Below, one piece after another: positions 23,090 to 33,691 of a stretch of 64,000 nt of DNA (position 1 is the first letter of the stretch; each line of letters opens with the position of its first letter). The notes under the pieces are model-generated. The model was not told the origin of the DNA. It saw only the letters and a program-made list of their open reading frames with translations, and searched no databases. This DNA is from Blattamonas nauphoetae (taxonomy: Eukaryota > Preaxostyla > Oxymonadida), in the NCBI GenBank assembly GCA_033064195.1, contig JARBJD010000344.1:1-64000 (forward strand), given 5' to 3'. The position numbers were made by a program, and so were the translations under genes.

Positions 23090-23490
23090 TTCCCCTCATT
23101 CCCTCCCTTTTTGCCTCCCGCCTTCCCCGCTGTTTGCTTCGTTCCCACATTCCCTCCCTTTTCGCCCCCAGCTTTCCCCGCTGTCTGCTTCGATCCCACA
23201 TTCCCTCCCTTTTCGTCTCCAGCTTTCCCCGCTGTTTGCTTCGTTCCACATTCCTCCCTTTTCGCCTCCAGCCTTCCCCGCTGTCTGCTTCGATCCCACA
23301 TTCCTCCCATTTCGCCCCCAGCTTTCCCGCTGTTTGCTTCGTTCCCACATTCCCTCCCTTTTCGTCTCCAGCTTTCCCCGCTGTTTGCTTCGTTCCCACA
23401 TTCCCTCCCTTTTCGTCTCCAGCTTTCCCCGCTGTTTGCTTCGTTCCCACATTCCCTCCCTTTTCGCCGCCAGCCTTCTCCCTCGACGTT
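23090..23490. repeat. 51-bp tandem repeat, about eight copies
   Basis: The unit is TTTTCGTCTCCAGCTTTCCC plus GCTGTTTGCTTCGTTCCCAC and a short joint. It repeats every 51 bp, with two 49-bp units near 23,292-23,341. On the minus strand it encodes a 17-residue charged repeat (GKAGDEKGGNVGTKQTA). It forms the tail of the SPRY-like gene. Confidence 0.8.
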
Positions 23491-23559
23491 CCTGTTCCAG
23501 TTCCTGTTCCTGTTCCTGTTCCTCCCTCCTCAACCGAATCCATCCTGATTTCCGTTGTT

Positions 23560-26500
23560 CCTCCCGTCAGTGTTGGTTCCGACAGTTCTTCCACTGATTC
23601 AATCAAAACTGAATCGTTTTTCCATACAGCAAGATTGCGAATCGGAAGGGGACAGGAATGTTCGAGAAGAATGTGGGTTGTGTCTTTCCATCCTGGCTCA
23701 GTCGCAGTGTCCTCTTCCCGTCTCGCCCGTCTGCCTCCAACACCACTCGCTGGCCGTCCTTCCCACCTTCACATGCTGACCCGACCGAAGATTCCGTCAC
23801 GTGCGACACAGCCATTTGTTCCTTTTTGTCCAAGTTCCATCCCGCTCCTCCCAACAGAAATATGAAAATCGATGGTTTCGTTACCGTCTGAGTTTGTGAA
23901 GAAGCCACAATCCCAATGTACTTGAACTCTTTGCATCGGTTCAATGTGAATGAGAATCGAGTCACCGCTTTCCCACACGAAAGCGACAGAAGAGTCGAAA
24001 GGCTTCCTCCTGTTTGAGTGAACACATCGTCTTCCAGTTCAAGTTCCGTCACTGGGAACCATTCGATGATCTCTCCTGCTCCGCGTCTCCGACTCAAAAC
24101 TCGTCCTTCACCCTTCTCTCCTCCTTCTGAAACCATTCCCTTCCCTCCGACCGCCATCCCCATCCCCATCCCCGCCGTCTGCTTCTTCCCCTCATTCCCT
24201 CCCTTTTCTCCTCCATCCTTCTCCCTCGACGTTCCTATTCCTGTTCCTGTTCCTGTTCCAGTTCCTGTTCCAGTTTCTGTTCCTGTTCCTCCCTCCTCAA
24301 CCGAATCCATCCTGATTTCCGTTGTTCCTCCCGTCAGTGTTGGTTCCGACAGTTCTTCCACTGATTCAATCAAAACTGAATCGTTTTTCCATACAGCAAG
24401 ATTGCGAATCGGAAGGGACAGGAATGTTCGAGAAGAATGTGGGTTGTGTCTTTCCATCCTGGCTCAGTCGCAGTGTCCTCTTCCCGTCTCGCCCGTCTGC
24501 CTCCAACACCACTCGCTGGCCGTCCTTCCCACCTTCACATGCTGACCCGACCGAAGATTCCGTCACGTGCGACACAGCCATTTGTTCCTTTTGTCCAAGT
24601 TCCATCCCGCTCCTCCCAACAGAAATATGAAAATCGATGGTTTCGTTACCGTCTGAGTTTGTGAAGAAGCCACAATCCCAATGTACTTGAACTCTTTGCA
24701 TCGGTTCAATGTGAATGAGAATCGAGTCACCGCTTTCCCACACGAAAGCGACAGAAGAGTCGAAAGGCTTCCTCCTGTTTGAGTGAACACATCGTCTTCC
24801 AGTTCAAGTTCCGTCACTGGGAACCATTCGATGATCTCTCCTGCTCCGCGTCTCCGACTCAAAACTCGTCCTTCACCCTTCTCTCCTCCTTCTGAAACCA
24901 TTCCCTTCCCTCCGACCGCCATCCCCATCCCCATCCCCGCCGTCTGCTTCTTCCCCTCATTCCCTCCCTTTTCTCCTCCATCCTTCTCCCTCGACGTTCC
25001 TGTTCCAGTTCCAGTTCCTGTTCCTGTTCCTGTTCCTCCCTCCTCAACCGAATCCATCCTGATTTCCGTTGTTCCTCCCGTCAGTGTTGGTTCCGACAGT
25101 TCTTCCACTGATTCAATCAAAACTGAATCGTTTTTCCATACAGCAAGATTGCGAATCGGAAGGGGACAGGAATGTTCGAGAAGAATGTGGGTTGTGTCTT
25201 TCCATCCTGGCTCAGTCGCAGTGTCCTCTTCCCGTCTCGCCCGTCTGCCTCCAACACCACTCGCTGGCCGTCCTTCCCACCTTCACATGCTGACCCGACC
25301 GAAGATTCCGTCACGTGCGACACAGCCATTTGTTCCTTTTGTCCAAGTTCCATCCCGCTCCTCCCAACAGAAATATGAAAATCGATGGTTTCGTTACCGT
25401 CTGAGTTTGTGAAGAAGCCACAATCCCAATGTACTTGAACTCTTTGCATCGGTTCAATGTGAATGAGAATCGAGTCACCGCTTTCCCACACGAAAGCGAC
25501 AGAAGAGTCGAAAGGCTTCCTCCTGTTTGAGTGAACACATCGTCTTCCAGTTCAAGTTCCGTCACTGGGAACCATTCGATGATCTCTCCTGCTCCGCGTC
25601 TCCGACTCAAAACTCGTCCTTCACCCTTCTCTCCTCCTTCTGAAACCATTCCCTTCCCTCCGACCGCCATCCCCATCCCCATCCCCGCCGTCTGCTTCTT
25701 CCCTCATTCCCTCCCTTTTCTCCTCCATCCTTCTCCCTCGACGTTCCTGTTCCAGTTCCTGTTCCTGTTCCTGTTCCTGTTCCTGTTCCTCCTCCTCAAC
25801 CGAATCCATCCTGATTTCCGTTGTTCCTCCCGTCAGTGTTGGTTCCGACAGTTCTTCCACTGATTCAATCAAAACTGAATCGTTTTTTCCATACAGCAAG
25901 ATTGCGAATCGGAAGGGGACAGGAATGTTCGAGAAGAATGTGGGTTGTGTCTTTCCATCCTGGCTCAGTCGCAGTGTCCTCTTCCCGTCTCGCCCGTCTG
26001 CCTCCAACACCACTCGCTGGCCGTCCTTCCCACCTTCACATGCTGACCCGACCGAAGATTCCGTCACGTGCGACACAGCCATTTGTTCCTTTTTGTCCAA
26101 GTTCCATCCCGCTCCTCCCAACAGAAATATGAAAATCGATGGTTTCGTTACCGTCTGAGTTTGTGAAGAAGCCACAATCCCAATGTACTTGAACTCTTTG
26201 CATCGGTTCAATGTGAATGAGAATCGAGTCACCGCTTTCCCACACGAAAGCGACAGAAGAGTCGAAAGGCTTCCTCCTGTTTGAGTGAACACATCGTCTT
26301 CCAGTTCAAGTTCCGTCACTGGGAACCATTCGATGATCTCTCCTGCTCCGCGTCTCCGACTCAAAACTCGTCCTTCACCCTTCTCTCCTCCTTCTGAAAC
26401 CATTCCCTTCCCTCCGACCGCCATCCCCATCCCCATCCCCGCCGTCTGCTTCTTCCCCTCATTCCCTCCCTTTTCTCCTCCATCCTTCTCCCTCGACGTT

Positions 26501-28600
26501 CCTGTTCCAGTTCCTGTTCCTGTTCCTGTTCCTCCCTCCTCAACCGAATCCATCCTGATTTCCGTTGTTCCTCCCGTCAGTGTTGGTTCCGACAGTTCTT
26601 CCACTGATTCAATCAAAACTGAATCGTTTTTCCATACAGCAAGATTGCGAATCGGAAGGGACAGGAATGTTCGAGAAGAATGTGGGTTGTGTCTTTCCAT
26701 CCTGGCTCAGTCGCAGTGTCCTCTTCCCGTCTCGCCCGTCTGCCTCCAACACCACTCGCTGGCCGTCCTTCCCACCTTCACATGCTGACCCGACCGAAGA
26801 TTCCGTCACGTGCGACACAGCCATTTGTTCCTTTTGTCCAAGTTCCATCCCGCTCCTCCCAACAGAAATATGAAAATCGATGGTTTCGTTACCGTCTGAG
26901 TTTGTGAAGAAGCCACAATCCCAATGTACTTGAACTCTTTGCATCGGTTCAATGTGAATGAGAATCGAGTCACCGCTTTCCCACACGAAAGCGACAGAAG
27001 AGTCGAAAGGCTTCCTCCTGTTTGAGTGAACACATCGTCTTCCAGTTCAAGTTCCGTCACTGGGAACCATTCGATGATCTCTCCTGCTCCGCGTCTCCGA
27101 CTCAAAACTCGTCCTTCACCCTTCTCTCCTCCTTCTGAAACCATTCCCTTCCCTCCGACCGCCATCCCCATCCCCATCCCCGCCGTCTGCTTCTTCCCCT
27201 CATTCCCTCCCTTTTCTCCTCCATCCTTCTCCCTCGACGTTCCTGTTCCAGTTCCTGTTCCTGTTCCTGTTCCTGTTCCTCCCTCCTCAACCGAATCCAT
27301 CCTGATTTCCGTTGTTCCTCCCGTCAGTGTTGGTTCCGACAGTTCTTCCACTGATTCAATCAAAACTGAATCGTTTTTCCATACAGCAAGATTGCGAATC
27401 GGAAGGGGACAGGAATGTTCGAGAAGAATGTGGGTTGTGTCTTTCCATCCTGGCTCAGTCGCAGTGTCCTCTTCCCGTCTCGCCCGTCTGCCTCCAACAC
27501 CACTCGCTGGCCGTCCTTCCCACCTTCACATGCTGACCCGACCGAAGATTCCGTCACGTGCGACACAGCCATTTGTTCCTTTTGTCCAAGTTCCATCCCG
27601 CTCCTCCCAACAGAAATATGAAAATCGATGGTTTCGTTACCGTCTGAGTTTGTGAAGAAGCCACAATCCCAATGTACTTGAACTCTTTGCATCGGTTCAA
27701 TGTGAATGAGAATCGAGTCACCGCTTTCCCACACGAAAGCGACAGAAGAGTCGAAAGGCTTCCTCCTGTTTGAGTGAACACATCGTCTTCCAGTTCAAGT
27801 TCCGTCACTGGGAACCATTCGATGATCTCTCCTGCTCCGCGTCTCCGACTCAAAACTCGTCCTTCACCCTTCTCTCCTCCTTCTGAAACCATTCCCTTCC
27901 CTCCGACCGCCATCCCCATCCCCATCCCCGCCGTCTGCTTCTTCCCTCATTCCCTCCCTTTTCTCCTCCATCCTTCTCCCTCGACGTTCCTGTTCCAGTT
28001 CCTGTTCCTGTTCCTGTTCCTCCCTCCTCAACCGAATCCATCCTGATTTCCGTTGTTCCTCCCGTCAGTGTTGGTTCCGACAGTTCTTCCACTGATTCAA
28101 TCAAAACTGAATCGTTTTTCCATACAGCAAGATTGCGAATCGGAAGGGGACAGGAATGTTCGAGAAGAATGTGGGTTGTGTCTTTCCATCCTGGCTCAGT
28201 CGCAGTGTCCTCTTCCCGTCTCGCCCGTCTGCCTCCAACACCACTCGCTGGCCGTCCTTCCCACCTTCACATGCTGACCCGACCGAAGATTCCGTCACGT
28301 GCGACACAGCCATTTGTTCCTTTTGTCCAAGTTCCATCCCGCTCCTCCCAACAGAAATATGAAAATCGATGGTTTCGTTACCGTCTGAGTTTGTGAAGAA
28401 GCCACAATCCCAATGTACTTGAACTCTTTGCATCGGTTCAATGTGAATGAGAATCGAGTCACCGCTTTCCCACACGAAAGCGACAGAAGAGTCGAAAGGC
28501 TTCCTCCTGTTTGAGTGAACACATCGTCTTCCAGTTCAAGTTCCGTCACTGGGAACCATTCGATGATCTCTCCTGCTCCGCGTCTCCGACTCAAAACTTG
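23560..28600. repeat. ~748-bp tandem repeat in a three-unit higher-order pattern
   Basis: The anchor GTGAACACATCGTCTTCC recurs at 24,016, 24,783, 25,531, 26,285, 27,026, 27,774 and 28,515. Spacing is 741-767 bp, varying mostly through the number of GTTCCT hexamers. Small variants recur every third unit: the longer T run at 23,820 and 26,090, the shorter G run at 24,412 and 26,656, and the shorter C run at 25,698 and 27,943. This implies that a block of three units (about 2.24 kb) was duplicated recently. Confidence 0.85.
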
Positions 28601-28669
28601 TCCTTCTCCTTCTCCTTCCCTTCTTTTCTCCATGTTCCTTGTCCTTCTGCCTTGATATCGTATCCGCAC

Positions 28670-29009
28670 TCATATTGTGTTTAGCTTCTAAGATTCAAGG
28701 CTGTTGAATATGACCCACTATAGAATTCTCGCGATTTTAAATCCACCACATTTTGTCTCTGATTCTTTTTTAGGTACATACACTCTGACATCTTTTCGAT
28801 CAAATTTTGAAACGAACATATTTCGAACTACCATCTCTGTCCATTTCTCAAACGGAGTTTGTGCTCGACATTTTGCATTTGGGCTGTTTTATTTTCCAAG
28901 TCACAATCGCCTGAAAGTGATTGAAATAAATTGGAGAAAAATACAAATCGGTGGAGTGGATTAATTCTTATGCAACTAAAAAGTGGCGGCACAATGAGAA
29001 TAGTTGGTC
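28670..29009. other. AT-rich spacer, no gene called
   Basis: This spacer lies between the start of the SPRY-like gene and unit D. A plus-strand 86-codon open stretch (28,704-28,964) has no recognisable features, and I do not call it. Confidence 0.5.
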
Positions 29010-29255
29010 ATAGTGGTGTCACCAATCGGTGTCTTGTCACCAATTGGTGCTTTTCTCATATTTCATAGAAGAGATAATGACTATGAACTGTGTGAAGTGA
29101 TAGAGTTACAGAAAGCCTCCATCCTGAGAAAAACATGAAATACTGTTTGAGTGTGCAATTCATGGGTTAGATCATATCTCGTTCTGGAAAGAGGATAAAT
29201 TAGAGATAATTCACATCACATTTTGTTTCCTTCAACTTCTTTAACAATCATAAGA
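29010..29255 (+). repeat. Unit D left inverted end
   Basis: This 246-bp end is about 99% identical to the reverse complement of 33,445-33,691. It contains two near-identical 12-bp palindromes 17 bp apart, which are possible transposase-binding sites. Confidence 0.9.
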
Positions 29256-30165
29256 CTTCAATTGACATGTTTCGTTTTGGTTGAAATAATGAAATGAGAA
29301 AATGGGCAGATCGATCATAATATGTTGAAGCTCTTAGAATGAGGTCAGGAACGCCTTCTATTCAGATCGACCCAACTCAACCAATGCCATCACACCCGCA
29401 AGTGACCCCGGAGTGGAGACATCTTCGGCTGTGGCGATCGACATCGTTTCTTTCTCATTCTTCGACATCAACCATCATCAAGAATCCTCACCGACTGAGT
29501 TGTCGAGTGTCCAATGAGAGAGAGAGCGTGTTCGTTTGGTGAGATTAATGCATCCAGATCTGTCGAATCCACAATTTGAATCACTTTCGATCTATCTTCT
29601 CAATTCGCTCGCGAGATTCGTTTCTCAATCGTCGAGTCACTCACCCCATTGGGACCACAGTGAGCAATGTCTTTCCCATTCTCCCCATACACATCAACAG
29701 GCTTCTGATTTGATCCCAGTGATCCCAGTCGGATCTGATCCCACTAAATACCTACAATACCATTTCGTTTCTTTCATTTCAAAAAGTCTTCTTATATATG
29801 ATATTTGAATGGAAAAAAAAGTAAAAGGAAAATGGTCACTTCATAGATCATGAAATGCAAACTTTGGGTGCTGCTGTTTCCAGTTTGTTCTACAACAATA
29901 ATTATAAAAACAAGTCGATAATGCGTTATTATGTCTTCTTTGATGGTTTTTCTCACTGACAAAAGTCAAATGAAGGGAATACATCGAAAAAAGAAGTGTT
30001 GGTGATTGTGATCGTGCGTGTTTTTGGGAAATAAGAGCTGTCTGAAATATTGAAGAGCATTATGTGAAAACAAGAAGTGAATTGAACATGATTAATGAAG
30101 TGATAATGAGAAAATCTCAAAGGAAAAGAGTTGAAATATGATCTCAGTACAAATTTAGGCACTGA
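29256..30165. other. Unit D interior, no gene called
   Basis: This stretch is AT-rich, particularly 29,750-30,165. Plus-strand open stretches at 29,339-29,542 and 29,536-29,808 are short and Ser/His-rich, with no family resemblance, so I treat them as chance. Confidence 0.45.
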
Positions 30166-33100
30166 CATCAATTGATCCCAGTTTTACCTATTTTGATGGG
30201 ACTACTCAGATGCCTGCACATCAATCTCTCGTCCTGTTGCAATCGGATCGGATACTCAAGCAGCGATGATGACACTTCAGTTGAAGTGTCATTCCCCGAA
30301 ACGCTTCTGGATCGGTCGACGAGTCAACAGACGTGAAATGAGAGTGAACGATTTGTGTCGCGAAGGATGGTCTAGACACGAAGATCAGAGCTCCACTCGG
30401 AACAGGATTCGACGGAGCGAGAGAAAACGAGAGACCACTCAGGTCGAAATCCCAATCTGTCTGTTCAGTGGTGGAAGAGAGAGTGAGGGAGACAAGAGGA
30501 GCGGACGATGCTGTGCACGAGACGAGGGAAGTTGAGACAATGGAGAGGGTGTGAGATCCAGACAGATCGAGAGAGAGGAGTCCAGTCGATGACGAAGTGC
30601 TGATTCTCGTCAAAATGGAGGATTTGAAGGTCGGGCTTCCGACGATGTTGAACAGAGCTTCGTTCAGAGTTGAAGCAGTTGCAGCTGATCCAAATGAACA
30701 CGACTCGATCGACAGTGAACAAGAAGAGACTGAATGGAAGGAGGTTGATCTTTGGTCGGCTCCGAAGACGAAAGCGAGACTGTTCAGATGGAGTGTGTAT
30801 TCGACCAAAACAGAGAAAGAGGCAGACGAGTCTGCAGTGAGTGTTGCCCCCTCACTCTTCGACTTGATGATCTGCTTGATAAACGAAGTCGAATGTGATG
30901 TTTTGAGGCTGGTTGAACTTCCGATGAGAAGTGTTGACTCCGTTCGCTTGAGAGATGAGAATCCTTTGTCCAGTGTCTCGTAAGGAAGTTGAGTGAGCCC
31001 ACAGTTGGCGTGATCCTCTCCTCTCCATCGACAGACTGCGTGGTCTCTTGATTCGTGTGAGGAAACCAGAAGAAGAGCATGCTTTCGGGAGAGTCAGTTC
31101 CGACTTGTTCTTGAGAAGAGAGAATGGTGCTTGGAGGGCCGTTGAATCGAGATCAGATGCTGCAACAAAGATGAGCGAGCCTGTTCCATTTGACGCGATC
31201 TCGTCGAAGAGAGTGTCTGTTGTGGATTAGAATGTCGTGCCGAGCGAGAGATGGATGACAATGCCAAGAGAGGGATCATTTGAAACTTGCACCGATGAGA
31301 TGGTGTGGTCATTTAGCTTAATCCGAGTGTCTGTGCCGACATCACACGATGTCAGGGATAGGAGCTCCTGCGGAGACGATGAAGAATGAAGGAACTGCAC
31401 TGCTTGGAGAAAGGTGGAAGAGAAGCGAGTCGAATGAGAGTGTCTGGCTGGCTCCATTCATCGTGATGGATCCAACTCCAGACTGGACGATGATCTGCTT
31501 CGTTGAGGGAGACGAGATTGAGGCGGATGAGGAGACAACATGAGAGGAGGAAAGTGTCGTTGTTCCTGCGACCTCAATTGAATTCAGGAGCGTGTGAGAG
31601 AGAGGAAGCCACTGCAGATTCCAGTAACGAACATCGAAGTCGATCAGATCCACATTTCGGGTGTTCACTTTGTTCGTTCTTTCCTTTTATCTGCCACAAT
31701 CTTCACTGTTGGGGAGATGAGATGGTACATTAGTGATGTTTCGTACCATTTCTCATTCGACATTAGCGAACTGTCTCGCCCAGCAAAGTCGAGGAGTGGC
31801 TGGTCGGGAGAGAGATGAGGATATCACAGGAATCAGCTTGGGTTGATCTGGGTCAGTTCGGACACAATCTGAGAACGAGGTGGAGAGAATGGAAGTTGGG
31901 TGCTCGCTCCTGATCTCCACCAGCGCGTCATTTGGCACAGAGAATGAACAGAAAGTTGCGGAAGAAATGAAGAGAGACGATGTGTCCAACGAGAACTAAA
32001 TGAGAGGAGCGGAGAGTGTTGCGCGTCCAGTTGAGTCTTTTGTCCGGTTAAACGTGCAATCCACGATGCTGATTGGCTGACAAGTCGATTGGAGGAGAAT
32101 ATGACGGAATGATTTGGAGAGTGAGCAGATCATAGCAACGTCGTTCAACTCCAAACTGTCTCCATCGTCCTCCAAAGAAAATAAACCGGCCTTCGCAATC
32201 GGTCGAATGTCCAAATTGACAACAGCCAGGCGAGCATCTTTCTTCGCCGCTGTCGTTCCCTTCACAGTGACGTCTTGATCTGCAATATCAATGTCCTCCT
32301 CAATGTATGTCATGTTCCACACAATCATGATCGTCTGCGGGAAGTGTCTGTCATTCTTGCACTTCTGCTTTAGATGACTCACTCCATATTGTAATGTCGC
32401 GTAGCTTGTTCCTGTCCATTTACAATTGTCGTTGTCTGTTCCACAGTATCCTCCGAGAGGCAGCTGTCGACTCCCGTTCACTGAGATCGTTGGTGAGGGA
32501 GGAAGAAGTGGATGAGCTCCAATTCTGTCGGATCGTTCCGTCCTTCGATCACAACTCGATGAAGATGTCGTTCACTTCAGCCGCCTTGCTCCCCCTTCCC
32601 AATCAGGTTCCCATCATAATCTGTTTCTGTTGCTGAGCAGTTCTTTGACGAACAGTTCGTGAATGACACGTGAGTGAAGGAGACAGTGGTGTTGATCGCA
32701 TGAAGAACACTGCCATTCACGTCTGAATGAATGTTGGAATAAGCGCAATATCGAAGAGTGAATGAACCACCTCGAAAGTCGTCGAGAGAGCATCCGACGA
32801 GAGTGAGGGGGGTTGCGGACGGAGACGTCGAACAAGACTGATCTGCAATTGTTCAACAGGAAAGGGATGATCTCGATGAAAATGAGAGGAGGGAGACTTC
32901 GTGCGATTTGATGCATTCGATCCGAACTGTCGAAAGACGAGTTTCCTTCGACGATTCCGTTGTGACGAGCTGGCTGGTCGCTTCTGTCAGACCAGAAGAG
33001 ACTATTGCTGTGAAGGTCGATGAGTTTGTGAGGAAGCCAACACCAAAAACTTCCACGTTCGACGAGATCGACGTCACTGGAACTTCGAAAGAGCCATCGC

Positions 33101-33205
33101 CCACGTTGATCAGATTCGTCCCGTTTCCTGTTTTCGAGAGAGCTGTGTCGAATAGGTGTGAGTGTCGGAGAGCTTGCAGCGATGCGGTTTTGTGTCACGG
33201 ATCAT
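30166..33205 (-). pseudogene. Beta-helix surface protein gene, decayed, inside unit D
   Basis: Minus-strand stretches carry the Ser/Thr/Val-rich rungs typical of right-handed parallel beta-helix proteins. Examples are SSTGLLSLDLSGSHTLSIVS (about 30,560), SITMNGASQTLSFDSLLFHL (about 31,425) and FEVPVTSISSNVEVFGVGF (about 33,070). The clearest module, at about 32,440-32,260, reads GGYCGTDNDNCKWTG then TYIEEDIDIADQDVTVKG. This is the Cys-containing rung pattern common in secreted or surface proteins of oxymonads and trichomonads. The frame changes at least six times across 3 kb. Either the gene is dead, or several short introns are hidden; only pieces of 60-195 codons are open. Confidence 0.55.
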
Positions 33206-33444
33206 AATATTGAATGTTTTTTTGAGCTTGGTATAGATTCTGAGTTATCCAGGTGAACAGAACGTTGAATACGAGAACGATGTTTGATCAGGTCGTTGAA
33301 GGATTAATGAAAAATGTTCGACGTAAAAGTACAGAGAGAGGCGTGCTTAAATTTCACCATATAGAAACTGGTGAATAAGTCTTCCCTTTATCTGACAAAA
33401 AATGAGATAAGACAAAGAATCGATGAGAATAGGATTCATAGTCC
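33206..33444. other. Spacer inside unit D
   Basis: This AT-rich stretch lies upstream of the beta-helix gene and may hold its promoter. No motif could be assigned. Confidence 0.4.
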
Positions 33445-33691
33445 TCTTATGATTGTTAAAGAAGTTGAAGGAAACAAAATGTGATGTGAATTATCTCTAA
33501 TTTATCCTCTTTTCCAGAACGAGATATGATCTAACCCATGAATTGCACACTCAAACAGTATTTCATGTTTTTCTCAGGATGGAGGCTTTCTGTAACTCTA
33601 TCACTTCACACAGTTCATAGTCATTATCTCTTCTATGAAATATGAGAAAAGCACCAATTGGTGACAAGACACCGATTGGTGACACCACTAT
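33445..33691 (-). repeat. Unit D right inverted end
   Basis: This is the reverse complement of 29,010-29,255. Its outer end directly follows the TGA of the transposase-like gene T. Confidence 0.9.

Larger units (their letters stand above)
23031..28669 (-). pseudogene. Tandem SPRY-like repeat protein gene
   Basis: Minus-strand modules of about 249 residues repeat six to seven times. Each has a SPRY/B30.2-like core: FKYIGIVASSQTQ, then GWNLDK, DGRDGKRTLRLSQDGKTQP, FFSNIPVPFRFAI and NDSVLIESVEELSEP. The modules are joined by linkers of GT dipeptides and MGMGM-type low complexity. The N-terminal end is probably near 28,669 (MRIRYQGRRTRN); the C-terminal tail is the 17-residue repeat at 23,090-23,490. 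SPRY-like domains mediate protein-protein contacts. Several modules carry a one-base-shorter T run (for example near 24,590, 25,338, 26,836 and 27,583) or G run (24,412 and 26,656) that breaks the frame. The array is therefore not open throughout; it may be a pseudogene or consist of separate short products. Confidence 0.55.
29010..33691. mobile_element. Unit D: 4.7-kb segment with 246-bp inverted ends
   Basis: The two ends (29,010-29,255 and 33,445-33,691) are reverse complements differing by about one indel, which indicates recent movement or gene conversion. Both start ATAGTGGTGTCACC and carry CACCAATCGGTG and CACCAATTGGTG. The interior has no transposase but holds a decayed beta-helix gene in reverse orientation. 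No target duplication is visible: flanks are TTGGTC on the left and CAGACC on the right. This looks like a non-autonomous DNA transposon that captured a surface-protein gene. Alternatively, two separate copies of a short repeat flank the gene. Confidence 0.6.

Noticed and set aside
23600-28600. Plus-strand Ser/Pro/Val-rich protein frames across the repeats
   Set aside because: The minus strand shows a recognisable SPRY-like pattern; the plus frames are its mirror.
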